Below are positions 11,506 through 22,105 of a stretch of DNA of 64,000 bases, piece after piece. The notes under the pieces are model-generated. The model saw nothing but the letters and a program-made list of their open reading frames with translations. It ran no database searches and had not been told where the DNA came from. The position numbers were made by a program, and so were the translations under genes. Origin of the DNA: Balaenoptera acutorostrata (lineage: Eukaryota; Chordata; Mammalia; Artiodactyla; Balaenopteridae); NCBI RefSeq assembly GCF_949987535.1, contig NC_080067.1, positions 30,780,039 through 30,844,038 on the forward strand. The letters are read 5' to 3'. How positions within the stretch are numbered: the first letter of the stretch is position 1; every line of letters begins with the position of its first letter.

Positions 11506-12364
11506 TCTAACTTCAACAGGGTACGTTGAAAATAAGACAAAATATCAGTGCTTTATGTTTTCTATTTTATTTTCATAAAAATGAAATAATATGTGTTTTG
11601 CCGCTTAAACTCAGACAACAGTAATTTGTGCCAAATTCAGAGTGAAAATTAAAAAAAAATCTGCAACCCAATTTGCTGTGCTATATTATACCACATAAAG
11701 GCTTCTATCTTTCCCCTTTTCTGTTTAGGAATCTCAAATGAGAGTTGGTGTTAACACAAATGACAGGTTGGATAATCACTTTGAATTTAAGTAGTTTGCA
11801 ATGTACAGATGCCTAGTTGGAGTTCTTCTTCACTTCACACCCTGTTAAGGTCCTAGAGATATTGATGAGGACAGTTCAACTGCACATCAGTGGGGAAGTG
11901 CCTAAAAGTTCACTTCAGGCCGTGGGGACTCACAAGGTTTTACAGAGACCTGTTCTTTTGAAATCAAATAATACCCTTGCATCTTTTTTTTAAAGAAAAC
12001 ATTTTTAACCTTACAGTACAGTACCTTGAAAAGTACAGTAGTACAGTACAACAGCTGGCATACAGGGGCTGGCACTGAGGGAACAGGCAAAAAGAGTTAC
12101 TGACTGGGGGAGAGAGAGGAGGTGGGAGATGGTAGAGCTGAAGGATCGTCAGCAATAGGAGACAGAGATACCCTTGAATCTTAATTAACATAAGGAGAAC
12201 TGAGAGTAAATTAACACTCGTTACAGAGTTCTCTGGGTGTTGATTATGTGCTACTCCACTTGAGACTCCGTTTAATCTGAAACGCAAGGATATTTGCATA
12301 CTGAGTGTAGATCATGAGGTAATACGGAATAAATACAGCTTCTCTTTCTCATCTCCTGAGCACT
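11506..12364. other. no gene recognised
   Basis: Unique-looking sequence. The 111-codon antisense frame at 11964-12299 is Leu/Ser-rich with no initiation context or motif that I recognise, and it overlaps another open frame in a different phase. I do not call it coding. Confidence 0.4.
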
Positions 12365-12525
12365 TCTCTACTCACATCCTGAGCCAGAGGCCGGCAGCAA
12401 CAGCATTATCTGGGAGTGAGTGAGAAATGCAGAATCTCAGGTCCCACTGAGTTAGACAATGCATCTTAACAGAATCTATAGTTGATTTGAGTGCACATTG
12501 AGGTCTGAAAAGCATTGCTCTAAAA
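12365..12525. mobile_element. non-autonomous hAT-Charlie fragment (MER5-like)
   Basis: Segment 'cagcaacagcattatctggg', then 'gagaaatgcagaatctcagg', then 'catcttaacagaatct', then 'gtgcacattgaggtctgaaaagca' parallels the MER5-type hAT consensus ('agcagcatcagcatcacctg', 'agaaatgcaaattctc', 'ttttaacaag'). Terminal inverted repeats are degraded. Confidence 0.6.
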
Positions 12526-13703
12526 GATTCTCAGAGGAGAGAATTTCACTGCATTACAACTTCCTAACACCATCATATTATCATTTTATTCTATTTAATT
12601 TTCATAATTATTTGCTGTCATTTTAGTTTTCTACTTTTAGCATTATTCTTTAGAATTGAGATCTATCAAGATGGTTTCACAATTTTAAAAGGTGTTCTTA
12701 CCAAAACATTTTGTGTTATCTTAAAAGTATGGACTTTGCTAAGGCTTTGTTTAATTTGGGTTCCAATATAGTTTAAAATAAGTACCTGATATTATTTCTG
12801 AAGTCTTTTAAATGTTTATCCTTAAATTTCATCAGTATATGTTTTGCATTTTTGACCCTTCTTTAAACACAAGCAAGTTTAATTTTACTGGAGGAGCAGA
12901 AATGACTTAGCCATTTGGATGAGCTATTCATTATGTCCTGTGATAGTTCATTTTAATAAATAAAATTTTAATAAATAAATAAGAATTAGTTTTAGGTGTA
13001 TTTCTTCTGTTAAGCAGCTAAGCAAAGCAAATCTTGAGCAAAAAAGAAAGAAAATAACCAATTTAAAATTACCTTTATTTCTTTGAAAGGATATTAAAAA
13101 ACAAAGATTTGCTTAAACTTCTCTGCACACTTCTCAAGATCGTCAGTTATATCATGTTACCAGTGATTTTGTAAATAGATGTCATTAAAATTTGTGCAAT
13201 TTTTTTGTCATACTATAAGAGATTTTAATTCTATATTTGTCACCATTTAGTGTATACTCCTGTTACACTATTCTCTTTTCACATTTAGCATAACATCAGT
13301 GCAAGCAACATACTAATCATAGCTTTATACTTAATTTACATCACAAATTGTGAAGGGAAGTATAAAATATTGACATGGTAGTTGTAAAGGATTATATTTT
13401 ATACAGTAAACTATTTGAGAACCAATATGAGACTATGTAATCATTTAACTACAGTTAAAGGCTGTAGGATTCCCATTTTCTGAGATAAAATTCAAGTCAA
13501 TTCTTGCGCCAAGTAAACTGCTATTACTTTGTCTAATCAACTACCTATCAACCATATGCATGCTTATTGCAGTATTCTAAGTGTATAAATTCTCCTTAGC
13601 AGAACGAAAGCAGGCCAATATTTCAAGTGAATTCAGCCCAGTGGTACTTTTCAAAATATTTATAGATGAGTGTACTTTGAATGCATGTTAGTTTTAAAAT
13701 AGT
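12526..13703. other. no gene recognised
   Basis: AT-rich intergenic sequence without named repeats or plausible coding frames. A short (AATA)n patch lies at 12955-12982. Confidence 0.4.
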
Positions 13704-13979
13704 ATTTTAGTTCCCTGTGTCTTCTGTAACAAACTACCACAAACGTTGTGACTTAAAACAACAGAAATTTATTCTTTCACCGTTCTGGAGACCAGAAGTA
13801 TGAAATCAATACCACTAGGCCAAAATCAGTGTACTCCCTCCAGGGATTCTAGAGGAGAATTCATTCTTTGCCTCTTCCATCTTTTGGTGGCTGCCAGCAT
13901 TCCTTGGTTTCTGGCCACATCATTCTAAATTTCAAGGCCAGCATCTTCAAATCTCTTTGCCCTGTATTGACATGGGTTT

Positions 13980-13981
<2 letters not shown>

Positions 13982-14023
<42 letters not shown>

Positions 14024-14031
14024 CGCGCGCA
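13982..14031. repeat. (GT)n(GC)n microsatellite inside MLT1
   Basis: About 50 bases of uninterrupted alternating pyrimidine-purine: roughly 16 GT units followed by eight GC units. It lies where the antisense MLT1 consensus carries a TG-rich patch, so it probably grew from LTR sequence. Confidence 0.95.
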
Positions 14032-14127
14032 GGTGTGTGCCTATGTGTGACATCTTCTACCTCCCTATTATAAGGATACATATAATTACATTTAGGATGC
14101 ACCTGGATAACCCAGGATAGTCTCCCC

Positions 14128-14494
14128 TGACTTAGTTTGTTTGGGCTGCTATAACAAAATACCACAGATTGAGCGGTTTATAAACAACATAAAATTTATT
14201 TCTCACAGTTCCAAAGGCTGGTAAGTCTAAGATTATGGCAACAGCTGATCTGGTGTGATAGCTGGTGAGGACCCATTTCTTGATTCGTAGATGGCAGCTT
14301 CTCACTATGTCCTGACGTGGTGGAAGGGGCTAAGGATTTCTGTGGGGTCTCTTTTACAAGAACACTAATCCTATTCATGAGGGCTCCACCTTCATGATCT
14401 AAGCTCCCAAAGACCCCACTTCCTAATACCATCACATTGGGCATTAGGATTTCAACATATGAGTTTTGGGGTCAGAAACATTGAGACCATAGCA
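14128..14494 (-). mobile_element. second MaLR-type LTR (MST/MLT-like) nested in the MLT1
   Basis: Begins 'cttagtttgtttgggctgct' followed by 'ataacaaaataccacagatt', continues with 'tatttctcacagttcc', 'gtcctgacgtggtggaaggg', 'tcatgagggctccaccttca' and 'aataccatcacattgggc', and ends near 'gagaccatagca'. This order is characteristic of an antisense MaLR solo LTR. The surrounding MLT1 sequence resumes immediately afterwards. I could not see a clean 5-bp target duplication. Confidence 0.75.
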
Positions 14495-14618
14495 GCTCCA
14501 TTTCAGGATCCTTAACTTTACCACATCTGCAAAGATGTTGCCTTATAAAGGAACATACATCCATTCCGGGGATTAGGGTATGAATATCTTTTGGGGGACT
14601 GTTTTTCAGCCAACCACA

Positions 14619-15090
14619 AATAGTGATAAAGAAAATTCTTAGAATTTTTGACTCTTTCAACTTAGATACTACTATATACATGTGTTAACTTTATGATTCT
14701 GGAAAATATTGAAGTTGTTTTTTATTCTTAATGTTAGCACTCAACATAATGTCAGGATATTTCTGCATGCTGAAAAACTTTATGTGTTAAGATATGTCAA
14801 TGTCTGATACCCTAAATATGAATTTGAAGAAAAATCCAGTCACATAGTTCTTTCCAATAAGCAATTTGAGCTTCATAAGCAGCTGGAACATTTCTAAATT
14901 TGTCTATCTTCAGAACAGAAACACTGTAACTGTTAGGTTATAAAAATTGCATCAGATTTAGAGAAAATCTCTGAGAATTATCTAACTTCAAAAATGTTGA
15001 AAGGGTAGCAATGTATTCTCAGATGCATGTTACATAAACAACTCTGCCAGAGCTTAAAGTCAAATGATAAAGCACTCAGCATAATGTTCA

Positions 15091-15122
<32 letters not shown>

Positions 15123-15649
15123 AGCACCATTGACTTTTCAATAGAGGTAACTAAAAAGTCAGTATATGCTTCACTGGCTCACAAAATGTTTTGCTGTCAT
15201 ACCCTGGAAATATCTAAATGTCTCTAATATACAAGATTTAATTCATACGCCTTATGTTTTAATCTTGTAGGTGGAGAATTTCTAACTGCATGTGTTAGAG
15301 GAGAAAGGTGAAGAGAGAACATTACTATGTGAGTCATTTTGGCTGTTCACTTTTTATCTTAAATGAAAGCCTAAGACTTAAGATTGCAGTTTGGACCCTA
15401 TACTGAATGCCACATGATTTCTGGCTTTCATGAATAGTACTTTAGTGGACAATTCCCTAATAAAATTAGCAGCAGTATATTATTTGCTATATTTAAGTGC
15501 TTTAATAACACATTATTTTTGAATAAGCTTTTTCTTGATCCCTCCTTTTTCTAATACATGAAAATAACAATAAGGCATTTTCCCATTAGACAGATACAGG
15601 CTTCAAGCACAATTATTTCTTGACTGTCTTAACAGTATTCTCACCTTCA
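14619..15649. other. no gene; poly(T) tract
   Basis: AT-rich unique-looking DNA with a 28-base T-run at 15091-15118. Nothing coding recognised. Confidence 0.4.
15076..15118 (-). mobile_element. minimal retro-insertion: poly(A) tail with about 15-nt body
   Basis: A 28-base T-run preceded by 15 bases (tcagcataatgttca) is bracketed by a perfect 9-bp direct repeat, ataaagcac, at 15067-15075 and 15119-15127. That is the layout of an antisense retro-insertion consisting almost only of a poly(A) tail. The direct repeat could be coincidence, since 9 bp in AT-rich DNA is not decisive. Confidence 0.5.
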
Positions 15650-15775
15650 TAGAGTTCAATATCCTATTTGCAAAGTGGAAATGTTATGAAAGTTAAACAT
15701 GATACCATATGCAAATGACTTAGCCTGCATGTGTCTGACACATTGTAGATGCCAATAAATGTTAGTGTCCTTCTG
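15650..15775 (+). mobile_element. MIR SINE fragment
   Basis: The 'tatttgcaaagtggaaatgt', 'cttagcctgcatgtgtctga' and 'cacattgtagatgccaataa' motifs follow the MIR 3' region, equivalent to its 'tgtaaaatggg', 'gcacagtgcc' and 'ctcaataaatgtt' motifs, in sense orientation. Confidence 0.6.
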
Positions 15776-16549
15776 TTTCACTACTATAAGTTTTTTTAAA
15801 TAATGAATTATGTGGTTTTCAAAATTAACCTTTCTTCCGGTAGATGTAAAGAGCTGGAAAGATCAGTGGCTAACCATACAAAAAGAAACAAGTCAGATAA
15901 GCTATAAGTTATCATAGCTTTTTTTTGAACCCAGAGAGATGAGCTCACTTGAAGTCTGGGTGAGACAGGTGTCAGCGGTGAGAAAGGGAAGCAAGCATTT
16001 GCTTAACTTGAGATAATGCAGCTGGACACTAAGAAGAGTTGGGTGAGAATCGCTGACGTGTTGGTTGAGTCTGAGGGTTGTGTATGCAGACAATGTGAAG
16101 AAGCTTTTATTCCCACGACCAGGCCCATCAGGGAAGACTAGACTCTGAAAAAGTTACCACAAAGTGAAGGCACAGGAGAGGGGAATAGCAACTACTGAGG
16201 AAGAGACACAAAATTATTCCCTGCCCCTTCTCTCTTATCTCTCCAAAGCAAAAAAGCACTGATCTGCTGGAAAAATGGCAACACAAGTGATGCTTTTAGG
16301 GAAGCTGGGAGGTGGGAAGACAAAAAAAGCCACAAATCCCTTAGGAGGAGGCAGTTCAGAAATAGAACTGGAGGAGGGACAGGACTCTTGAGAAAGCCAC
16401 GCTCTCAAGGAGGGACACAATGCCTGCTTAAAACTCAGGCTTATTTGGAAAGTCAGAGAATACTTCTCTCCAGCCCCCACGACCAGGCAAGCAAAAATCA
16501 AGCCAAAACACTGCTGTGAAAGATGCAGAAGGACTCTGAGGCACAGCAC
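15776..16549. other. no gene recognised; possible L1M 5' region
   Basis: Purine-rich, less AT-rich sequence leading into the L1M below and possibly its decayed 5' UTR. A 117-codon antisense frame (16235-16588) is Ser/Leu/Phe-rich with no motif and lies over this presumed L1 5' sequence. I do not call it a gene. Confidence 0.4.
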
Positions 16550-18310
16550 AAACAAAAGACTTACTTCTAAGGGCAGAACAGATATCAAGAGAAAGCCTCT
16601 GGCAAACCAGTCACCACCCTAAACTCAAAGTACTGCTAGAGGAATTTGAACGCTGTGGTAAGAATAACAACAGTCCATCTTCTTAGGAAATAATGTAATC
16701 CCACACTAAAGGTAAAACAGAAGAAAAGATGTGACCATTTCCAAACGTAAAACTAGTCACCTGTCTACTGTCTTCAGCAAATTGTCCAATTTTCAACAAA
16801 AGATTACAAGACATATAAAAGGCAAGAAAAGTCAGCACATTCCCAAGACAAAATTCAATCACAGAATCATACCCACATATGACACAGATGTTGGAACTAC
16901 CTGGCAAAGGATGTAAAATAACTGATTAATAAATATGTTAAAGGCTCTAATGGAAAAGGTGGACAACATCTAAGGGCAGATGGGTAATTTCAGCAGAGAG
17001 ATAAAAGCTGTAATAGAAAATCAAATGGAAAGGCTAGGAATGAAAACACAGTAAACCAATGAGGAATGCCTTCATTCCTTCAAATAGTAACAATAACAAT
17101 GTATTCACAGAATGTGTCAAAATAAATGAATGACAGAAATGGTCAAATAAAGAGAGGGAGGAAATGGGAATATACTATTATAAGATATTTGTACAACAAA
17201 AAAGAGGTATGGTATTAATTAAAGTTAGACTTTGATTAATAAAATGCATATGTTGAGCAAAGTCATTATAGATATAAAGAGAAAAATAGAGAAGAATTAA
17301 GTAGAGGGAAAAAGAAACAAAGAACGTATGAAATAAATAGAAAACAGCTAGCAATGTGGTAGATTTTAATCCTATTATATGGATATGAAAGAATTAAGGA
17401 GACAATTTAAAAACAGAGATTGTCAGAATGGACAAAAAAAAAAAAGAAAAAGCAAATCCAACTACAGTTGACCTTTGAATGACATGGGTTTGAACTGTGG
17501 ATCCACTTATAGCAGATTTCTTTCAGTAAACACATACTACAGTTCAACATGATCCATGGTTAGTGGAATTCCCAGATGTAGAATGGTGTATTCAGAGGGC
17601 CCACTGAAAAGTTATACATGGATTTTCTACTGCATGGAGGGTCAGTTCCCCTAACCCCCATGTTGTTCAAGGGTCAACTATATATACTTTCTACAAGGAA
17701 CCCGATTTAATTATAAAGGCATAGATTGGTTAAAAGGAAAATAATGGAAAAAATATATCATGCAAACACTAACTGAAAAAGTTGTAGTAACTATATTGAT
17801 AAACAAATTGACTTCAGAACAAGGAATATTATCAGTGGAACATTACGTGAGGAGAACATTACAAAATGATAAAAGGACTAAATTTTCCAAGAAAAAAAAA
17901 TCTAAACAAACATGTACCTACCAGCAGAGCTCCAAAATCCATGAAATAATAACTGATAAAATTTAAAGGAGAAATAAACAAATCCACAATTATATTTGGG
18001 GTCTTTGACATTGCTATCTTAGTAAAGGCAACACATTATATGATTCCATATATGATATTTTTGCGGAAAAAGCAAAACTATAAGGATGGAAAACAGTCAT
18101 CACTAGGGGTAGGAGTAGGAAGAAAGTTTGGCAACAAGAGGAACAAGAAGAAAATTTAGGGGTTGATTAAACTGATTTATATAATGACTGTTTAGGTAGA
18201 TACATGGCTATGCACTTTTCAAAAATTCATAGAACTCTACATCATAATGAGTGAATTTCATTGTATGTATATTTTTAAAAAATAATGTGGAGGAATGAAA
18301 ATAGATTTGT
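16550..18310 (+). mobile_element. ancient LINE-1 (L1M): ORF1 start, spacer, ORF2 endonuclease start and 3' UTR, internally deleted
   Basis: Sense L1 remnant. ORF1 5' part lies at 16750-17060 ('aacaaaagattacaagacat', 'cagatgttggaactacctgg', 'atatgttaaaggctctaatg', 'gggtaatttcagcagagag'). The inter-ORF spacer lies at 17130-17440. The ORF2 endonuclease-encoding start lies at 17440-17995 ('ctacaaggaacccgatttaa', 'cttcagaacaaggaatatta'), then the copy jumps to its 3' UTR at about 18030-18300. No reverse transcriptase region remains, and all frames carry stops. A Tigger-like element interrupts it at 17465-17680. Confidence 0.8.
17465..17680. mobile_element. Tigger-like (Tc1/mariner) non-autonomous DNA transposon
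   Basis: Terminal inverted repeats of about 24 bp: 'cagttgacctttgaatgaca' at the left end, and at the right end 'tgttgttcaagggtcaact', whose complement matches. The flanking TA dinucleotides at 17463-17464 and 17681-17682 are the Tc1/mariner target duplication. Removing the element rejoins the L1M ORF2 text (caaatccaacta/tactttctacaagg), so the insertion is exact. No transposase frame. The family is MER8/MER44-like by eye. Confidence 0.8.
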
Positions 18311-19014
18311 AACAAATTAGAATAAATTAATTTAATTGTAGTACAAATGGATAACTTACCTTGAAGATGGTGGGAATAAAATAACTAATTTAAGTTACTT
18401 TGGAAATTAAATTTTGACTGAACACAAAAAAACTGTACTTTAGTTAGTAAATTTATTTTCATAAGGTAATCAATTTTGAAACTAGTTTATGTATATAGTA
18501 TGGTGTTAAAATGAGTAAATATATTATAGATAATGAGTCATATTTCTCACTGTCAGTAAAGAAATTACAGATATGGGAAGAGAGGAGGCTAGAATGAACC
18601 CAATGTGCCAGGAAGGAGGAATATTTGTTCATGTAACTATTAAAATTGGCTTCAAGAAATAATTAGCCATGAGTTACAAATTTTTTTTACAATTTTAAGA
18701 CAATACTTTGGCTACGAAAGATAAGAGAGTTTTAATTTTTAGCTCTGGCTTAAGAAAGAAAAGTTTTCTTTCCTTTAAGTAATGAAGAAATGGGACTTTT
18801 GTTCCCACTAGTATGGCATATTTCATATAACACAGGCAACTTGATTACTCAAATTTTAGTGTGAACAGAAACACAGGACTAGCGACAAAACTCTCATGCT
18901 ATCATCAATACAGTTAAACTACCAAAATAGTACAGATTTTTCCAGAGTGTTATTTTAAGATTCATTTGATTGGGATTTTAGAAGGTATTTTTGAAGTTCT
19001 TTCTTCCATCAAAT
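18311..19014. other. no gene recognised
   Basis: AT-rich intergenic DNA up to the target-site duplication of L1-A (19015-19029). Nothing named. Confidence 0.45.
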
Positions 19015-19358
19015 ATCTTATACATTCTTTTTTTTTTTTAACATCTTTATTGGAGTATGGTTGCTTTACAATGGTGTGTTAGCTTCTGCTTCATAACAAA
19101 GTGAATCAGTTATACATATACATATGTTCCCATATCTCTTCCCTCTTGCATCTCCCTCCCTCCCACCCTCCCTATCCCACCCCTCTAGGTGGTCACAAAG
19201 CACTGAGCTGATCTCCCTGTGCTATGCAGCTGCTTCCCACTAGCTACCTATTTTATGTTTGGTAATGTATATATGTCCATGCCACTCTCTCACTTTGTCA
19301 CAGCTTACCCTTCCCCCTCCCCATATCCTCAAGTCTATTCTCTAGTAGGTCTGTGTCT

Positions 19359-21154
19359 TTATTCCTGTCTTGCCACTAGGTTCTTCATGACCATTTTTTT
19401 TTTCTTAGATTCCATATATATATATATATGTGTTAGCATATGGTATTTGTTTTTCACTTTCTGACTTACTTCACTCCGTATGACAGAATCTAGGTCCATC
19501 CACCTCACTATAAATAACTCAATTTCGTTTCTTTTTATGGCTGAGTAATATTCCATTGTATATATGTGCCATATCCTCTTTATCCATTCATCTGTTGATG
19601 GACACTTAGGTTGCTTCCATGTCCTGGCTATTGTAAATAGAGCTTCAATGAACATTTTGGTACATGACTATTTTTGAATTATGGTTTGCTCAGGGTATAT
19701 ACCCAGTAGTGGGATTGCTGGGTCGTATGGTAGTTCTATTTTTAGCTTCTTAAGGAACCTCCATAATGTTCTCCATAGTGGCTGTATCAATTTACATTCC
19801 CACCAACAGTGCCACAGGGTTCCCTTTTCTCCACACCCTCTCCAGCATTTATTGTTTGTAGATTTTTTGATGATGACCGTTCTGACTGGTGTGAGATGAT
19901 ATCTCATTGTAGTTTTGATTTGCATTTCTCTAATGATTAATGATGTTGAGCATTCTTTCCTGTGTTTGTTGGCAATCTGTATATCTTCTTTGGAAAAATG
20001 TCTATTTAGGTCTTCTACCCATTTTTGGATTGGGTTGATTGTTTTTTTGATATTGAGCTGCATGAGCTGCTTGTAAATTTTGGAGATTAATCCTTTGTCA
20101 GTTGCTTCATTTGCAAATATTTTCTGATCTGATCTTTATGATTTCTTTCCTTCTGCTAACTTTGGGTTTTTTTTTCTTCTTTCTGTAATTGCTTTAGGTG
20201 TAAGGTTAGGTTGTTTATTTGAGATGTTTCTTGTTTCTTAAGGTAGTATTGTATTGCTATAAACTTCCCTCTTAGAACTGCTTTGGCTGCATCCCATAGG
20301 TTTTGGTTCGTCGTGTTTACATTGTCATTTGCTTCTAGGTATTTTTTGATTTCCTCTTTGATTTCTTCAGTGATCTCTTGGTTATTAAGTAGTGTATTGT
20401 TTAGCCTCTATGTGTTTGTATTTTTTACAGATTATTTCCTGTAATTGATATCTAGTCTCATAGCGTTGTGGTCAGAAAAGATACTTGATATGATTTTAAT
20501 TTTCTTAAGTTTACCAAGGCTTGATTTGTGACCCAAGATATGATCTATCCTGGAGAATGTTCCATGAGCACTTCAGAAGGATGAGTATTCTGTTGTTTTT
20601 GGATGGATTGTCCTATAAATATCAATTAAGTTCATCTTGTTTAAGGTATCATTTAAAGCTTGTGTTTCCATATTTATTTTCATTTTGGATGATCTGTCCA
20701 TTGGTGAAAGTGGGGTGTTAAAGTCTCCTACTATGATTGTGTTACTGTTGATTTCCCCTTTTATGGCTGTTAGTATTTGCCTTATGTATTGAGGTGCTCC
20801 TATGTTGGGTGCATAAATATTTACAGTTGTTATATCTTCTTCTTGCATTGATCCCTTGATCATTATTTAGTGTCCTTCTTTGTCTCTTGTAACAGTCTTT
20901 ATTTTAAAGTCTATTTTGTCTGATATGAGAATTGCTACTCCAGCTTTCTTTTGATTTCCATTTGCATGGAATATCTTTTTCCATCCCTTCACTTTCAGTC
21001 TGTATGTGTCCCTAGGTCTGAAGTGGGTCTCTTGTAGACGGCATATATATGGGTCTTGTTTTTGTATCCATTCAGCCAGTCTATGTCTTTTGGTTGGAGC
21101 ATTTAATCCATTTACATTTAAGGTAATTATCAATATGTATGTTCCTATTCCCAT
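19359..21154 (-). pseudogene. LINE-1 ORF2 remnant of L1-A (endonuclease and C-terminal parts; reverse transcriptase deleted)
   Basis: ORF2p is the L1 endonuclease/reverse transcriptase that nicks target DNA and primes cDNA synthesis. Translation from 21154 begins with the endonuclease fold. The metal-binding Asn of 'TLNVNGLN' (residue 13) and the Glu of 'QETH' (residue 42) are present, followed later in frame by 'YAPN' and 'GDFN'. An in-frame stop at 20867-20869 replaces a Tyr codon that is intact in L1-B. At 20121-20125 the frame jumps to the region after the reverse transcriptase. Compared with L1-B, roughly residues 340-1030 are missing. The C-terminal part (20063-19359) keeps the Cys-His knuckle '[18 protein letters not shown]' and the usual end, with another in-frame stop between 19655 and 19668. 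Non-functional. Confidence 0.9.
20121..20125. other. deletion junction in L1-A ORF2
   Basis: The left flank matches L1-B up to about 43838 and the right flank matches L1-B from about 45900. The five bases tttct are shared by both sides, so the junction shows 5-bp microhomology, as expected for end-joining repair or template switching during reverse transcription. Confidence 0.8.
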
Positions 21155-21212
21155 TTTCTTAAATGTTTTGGGTTTGTTATTGTAGGTCTTTTCCTTCTCT
21201 TGTGTTTCCTAC

Positions 21213-22105
21213 CTAGAGAAGTTCCTTTAGCATTTGTTGTAAAGCTGGTTTTGTGGTGCTGAATCCTCTCAGCTTTTGCTTGTCTGTAAAGATTTTAATT
21301 TCTCCATCAAATCTGAATGAGATCCTTGCTGGGTAGAGTAATCTTGGTTGTAGGTTTTTCCCTTTCATCACTTTAAATATGCCCTGCCACTCCCTTCTGG
21401 CTTGCAGAGTTTCTGCTGAAAGATCAGCTGTTAACATTATGGGGATTTCCTTGTGTGTTATTTGTTGTTTTTCCCTTGGTGCTTTTAATACTTTTTCTTT
21501 TTATTTAATTTTTGATAGTTTGATTAATATGTGTCTTAGCATGTTTCTCCTTGGATTTATCCTGTATGGGGCTCTCTGTGCTTCGTGGACTTGATTAACT
21601 ATTTCCTTTCCCATATTAGGGAAGTTTTCATCTATAATCTCTTCAAATTTTTCTCAGTCCGTTTCTTTTTCTCTTCTTCTTCTGGGACCCCTATAATTCG
21701 AATGTTGGGGTGCCTAATGTTGTCCCACAGGTCTCTGAGACTGTCCTCAATTCTTTTCATTCTTTTTTCTTTATTCTGCTATGCAGTAGTTATTTCCAGT
21801 ATTTTATCTTCCAGGTCACTTATCCGTTCTTCTGCCTCAGTTATTCTGCTATTGATCCCTTCTAGAGAATTGTTAATTTAATTTATTGTGTTGTTCATCA
21901 CTGTTTGTTTGCTCTTTAGTTCTTCTAGATCCTTGTTAAACGTTTCTTGTATTTTCTCCATTCTATTTCCAAGATTTTGGATTATCTTTACTATCATTAC
22001 TCTGAATTCTTTTTCAGATAGACTGCCTATATCCTCTTCATTTATTAGGTCTGGTGGGTTTTTGCCTTGCTCCTTCATCTGCTGTGTGTTTCTCTGTCTT
22101 CTCAT
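21213..22105 (-). pseudogene. LINE-1 ORF1 remnant of L1-A
   Basis: ORF1p is the trimeric RNA-binding chaperone of the L1 particle. The start codon at 22105 opens 'MRRQRNTQQMKEQGKNPP', followed by a Glu/Lys-rich coiled-coil segment (about residues 20-75). It stops at 21878 after 75 codons, versus about 297 codons across the whole region. The C-terminal domain is readable at 21437-21213 ('LSAETLQARREWQGIF' to 'LQQMLKELL') but in another phase, so at least one frameshift and one stop break the gene. Its stop lies about 60 bp before the ORF2 start, the normal L1 spacing. Confidence 0.9.

Larger units (their letters stand above)
13704..14618 (-). mobile_element. MLT1 (MaLR) LTR, split by another LTR
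   Basis: Antisense MLT1-type LTR of the ancient ERVL-MaLR group. Part one (13704-14127) contains 'taacaaactaccacaaacg', 'acttaaaacaacagaaattt', 'tgccagcattccttggtttc' and 'aacccaggatagtctcccct'. Part two (14495-14618) resumes with 'ggatccttaactttaccaca' and ends near 'tttttcagccaaccac'. Reading across the gap restores the consensus order. The intervening LTR is therefore a later insertion. This is an LTR remnant with no coding potential. Confidence 0.8.

Noticed and set aside
11964..12299. 111-codon antisense frame
   Set aside because: No recognisable domain, low-complexity Leu/Ser/Pro content, overlapped by another frame. No splice or promoter context.
13868..14165. Frames with Cys-Val or Thr-His repeats
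   Set aside because: Direct translation of the GT/GC microsatellite.
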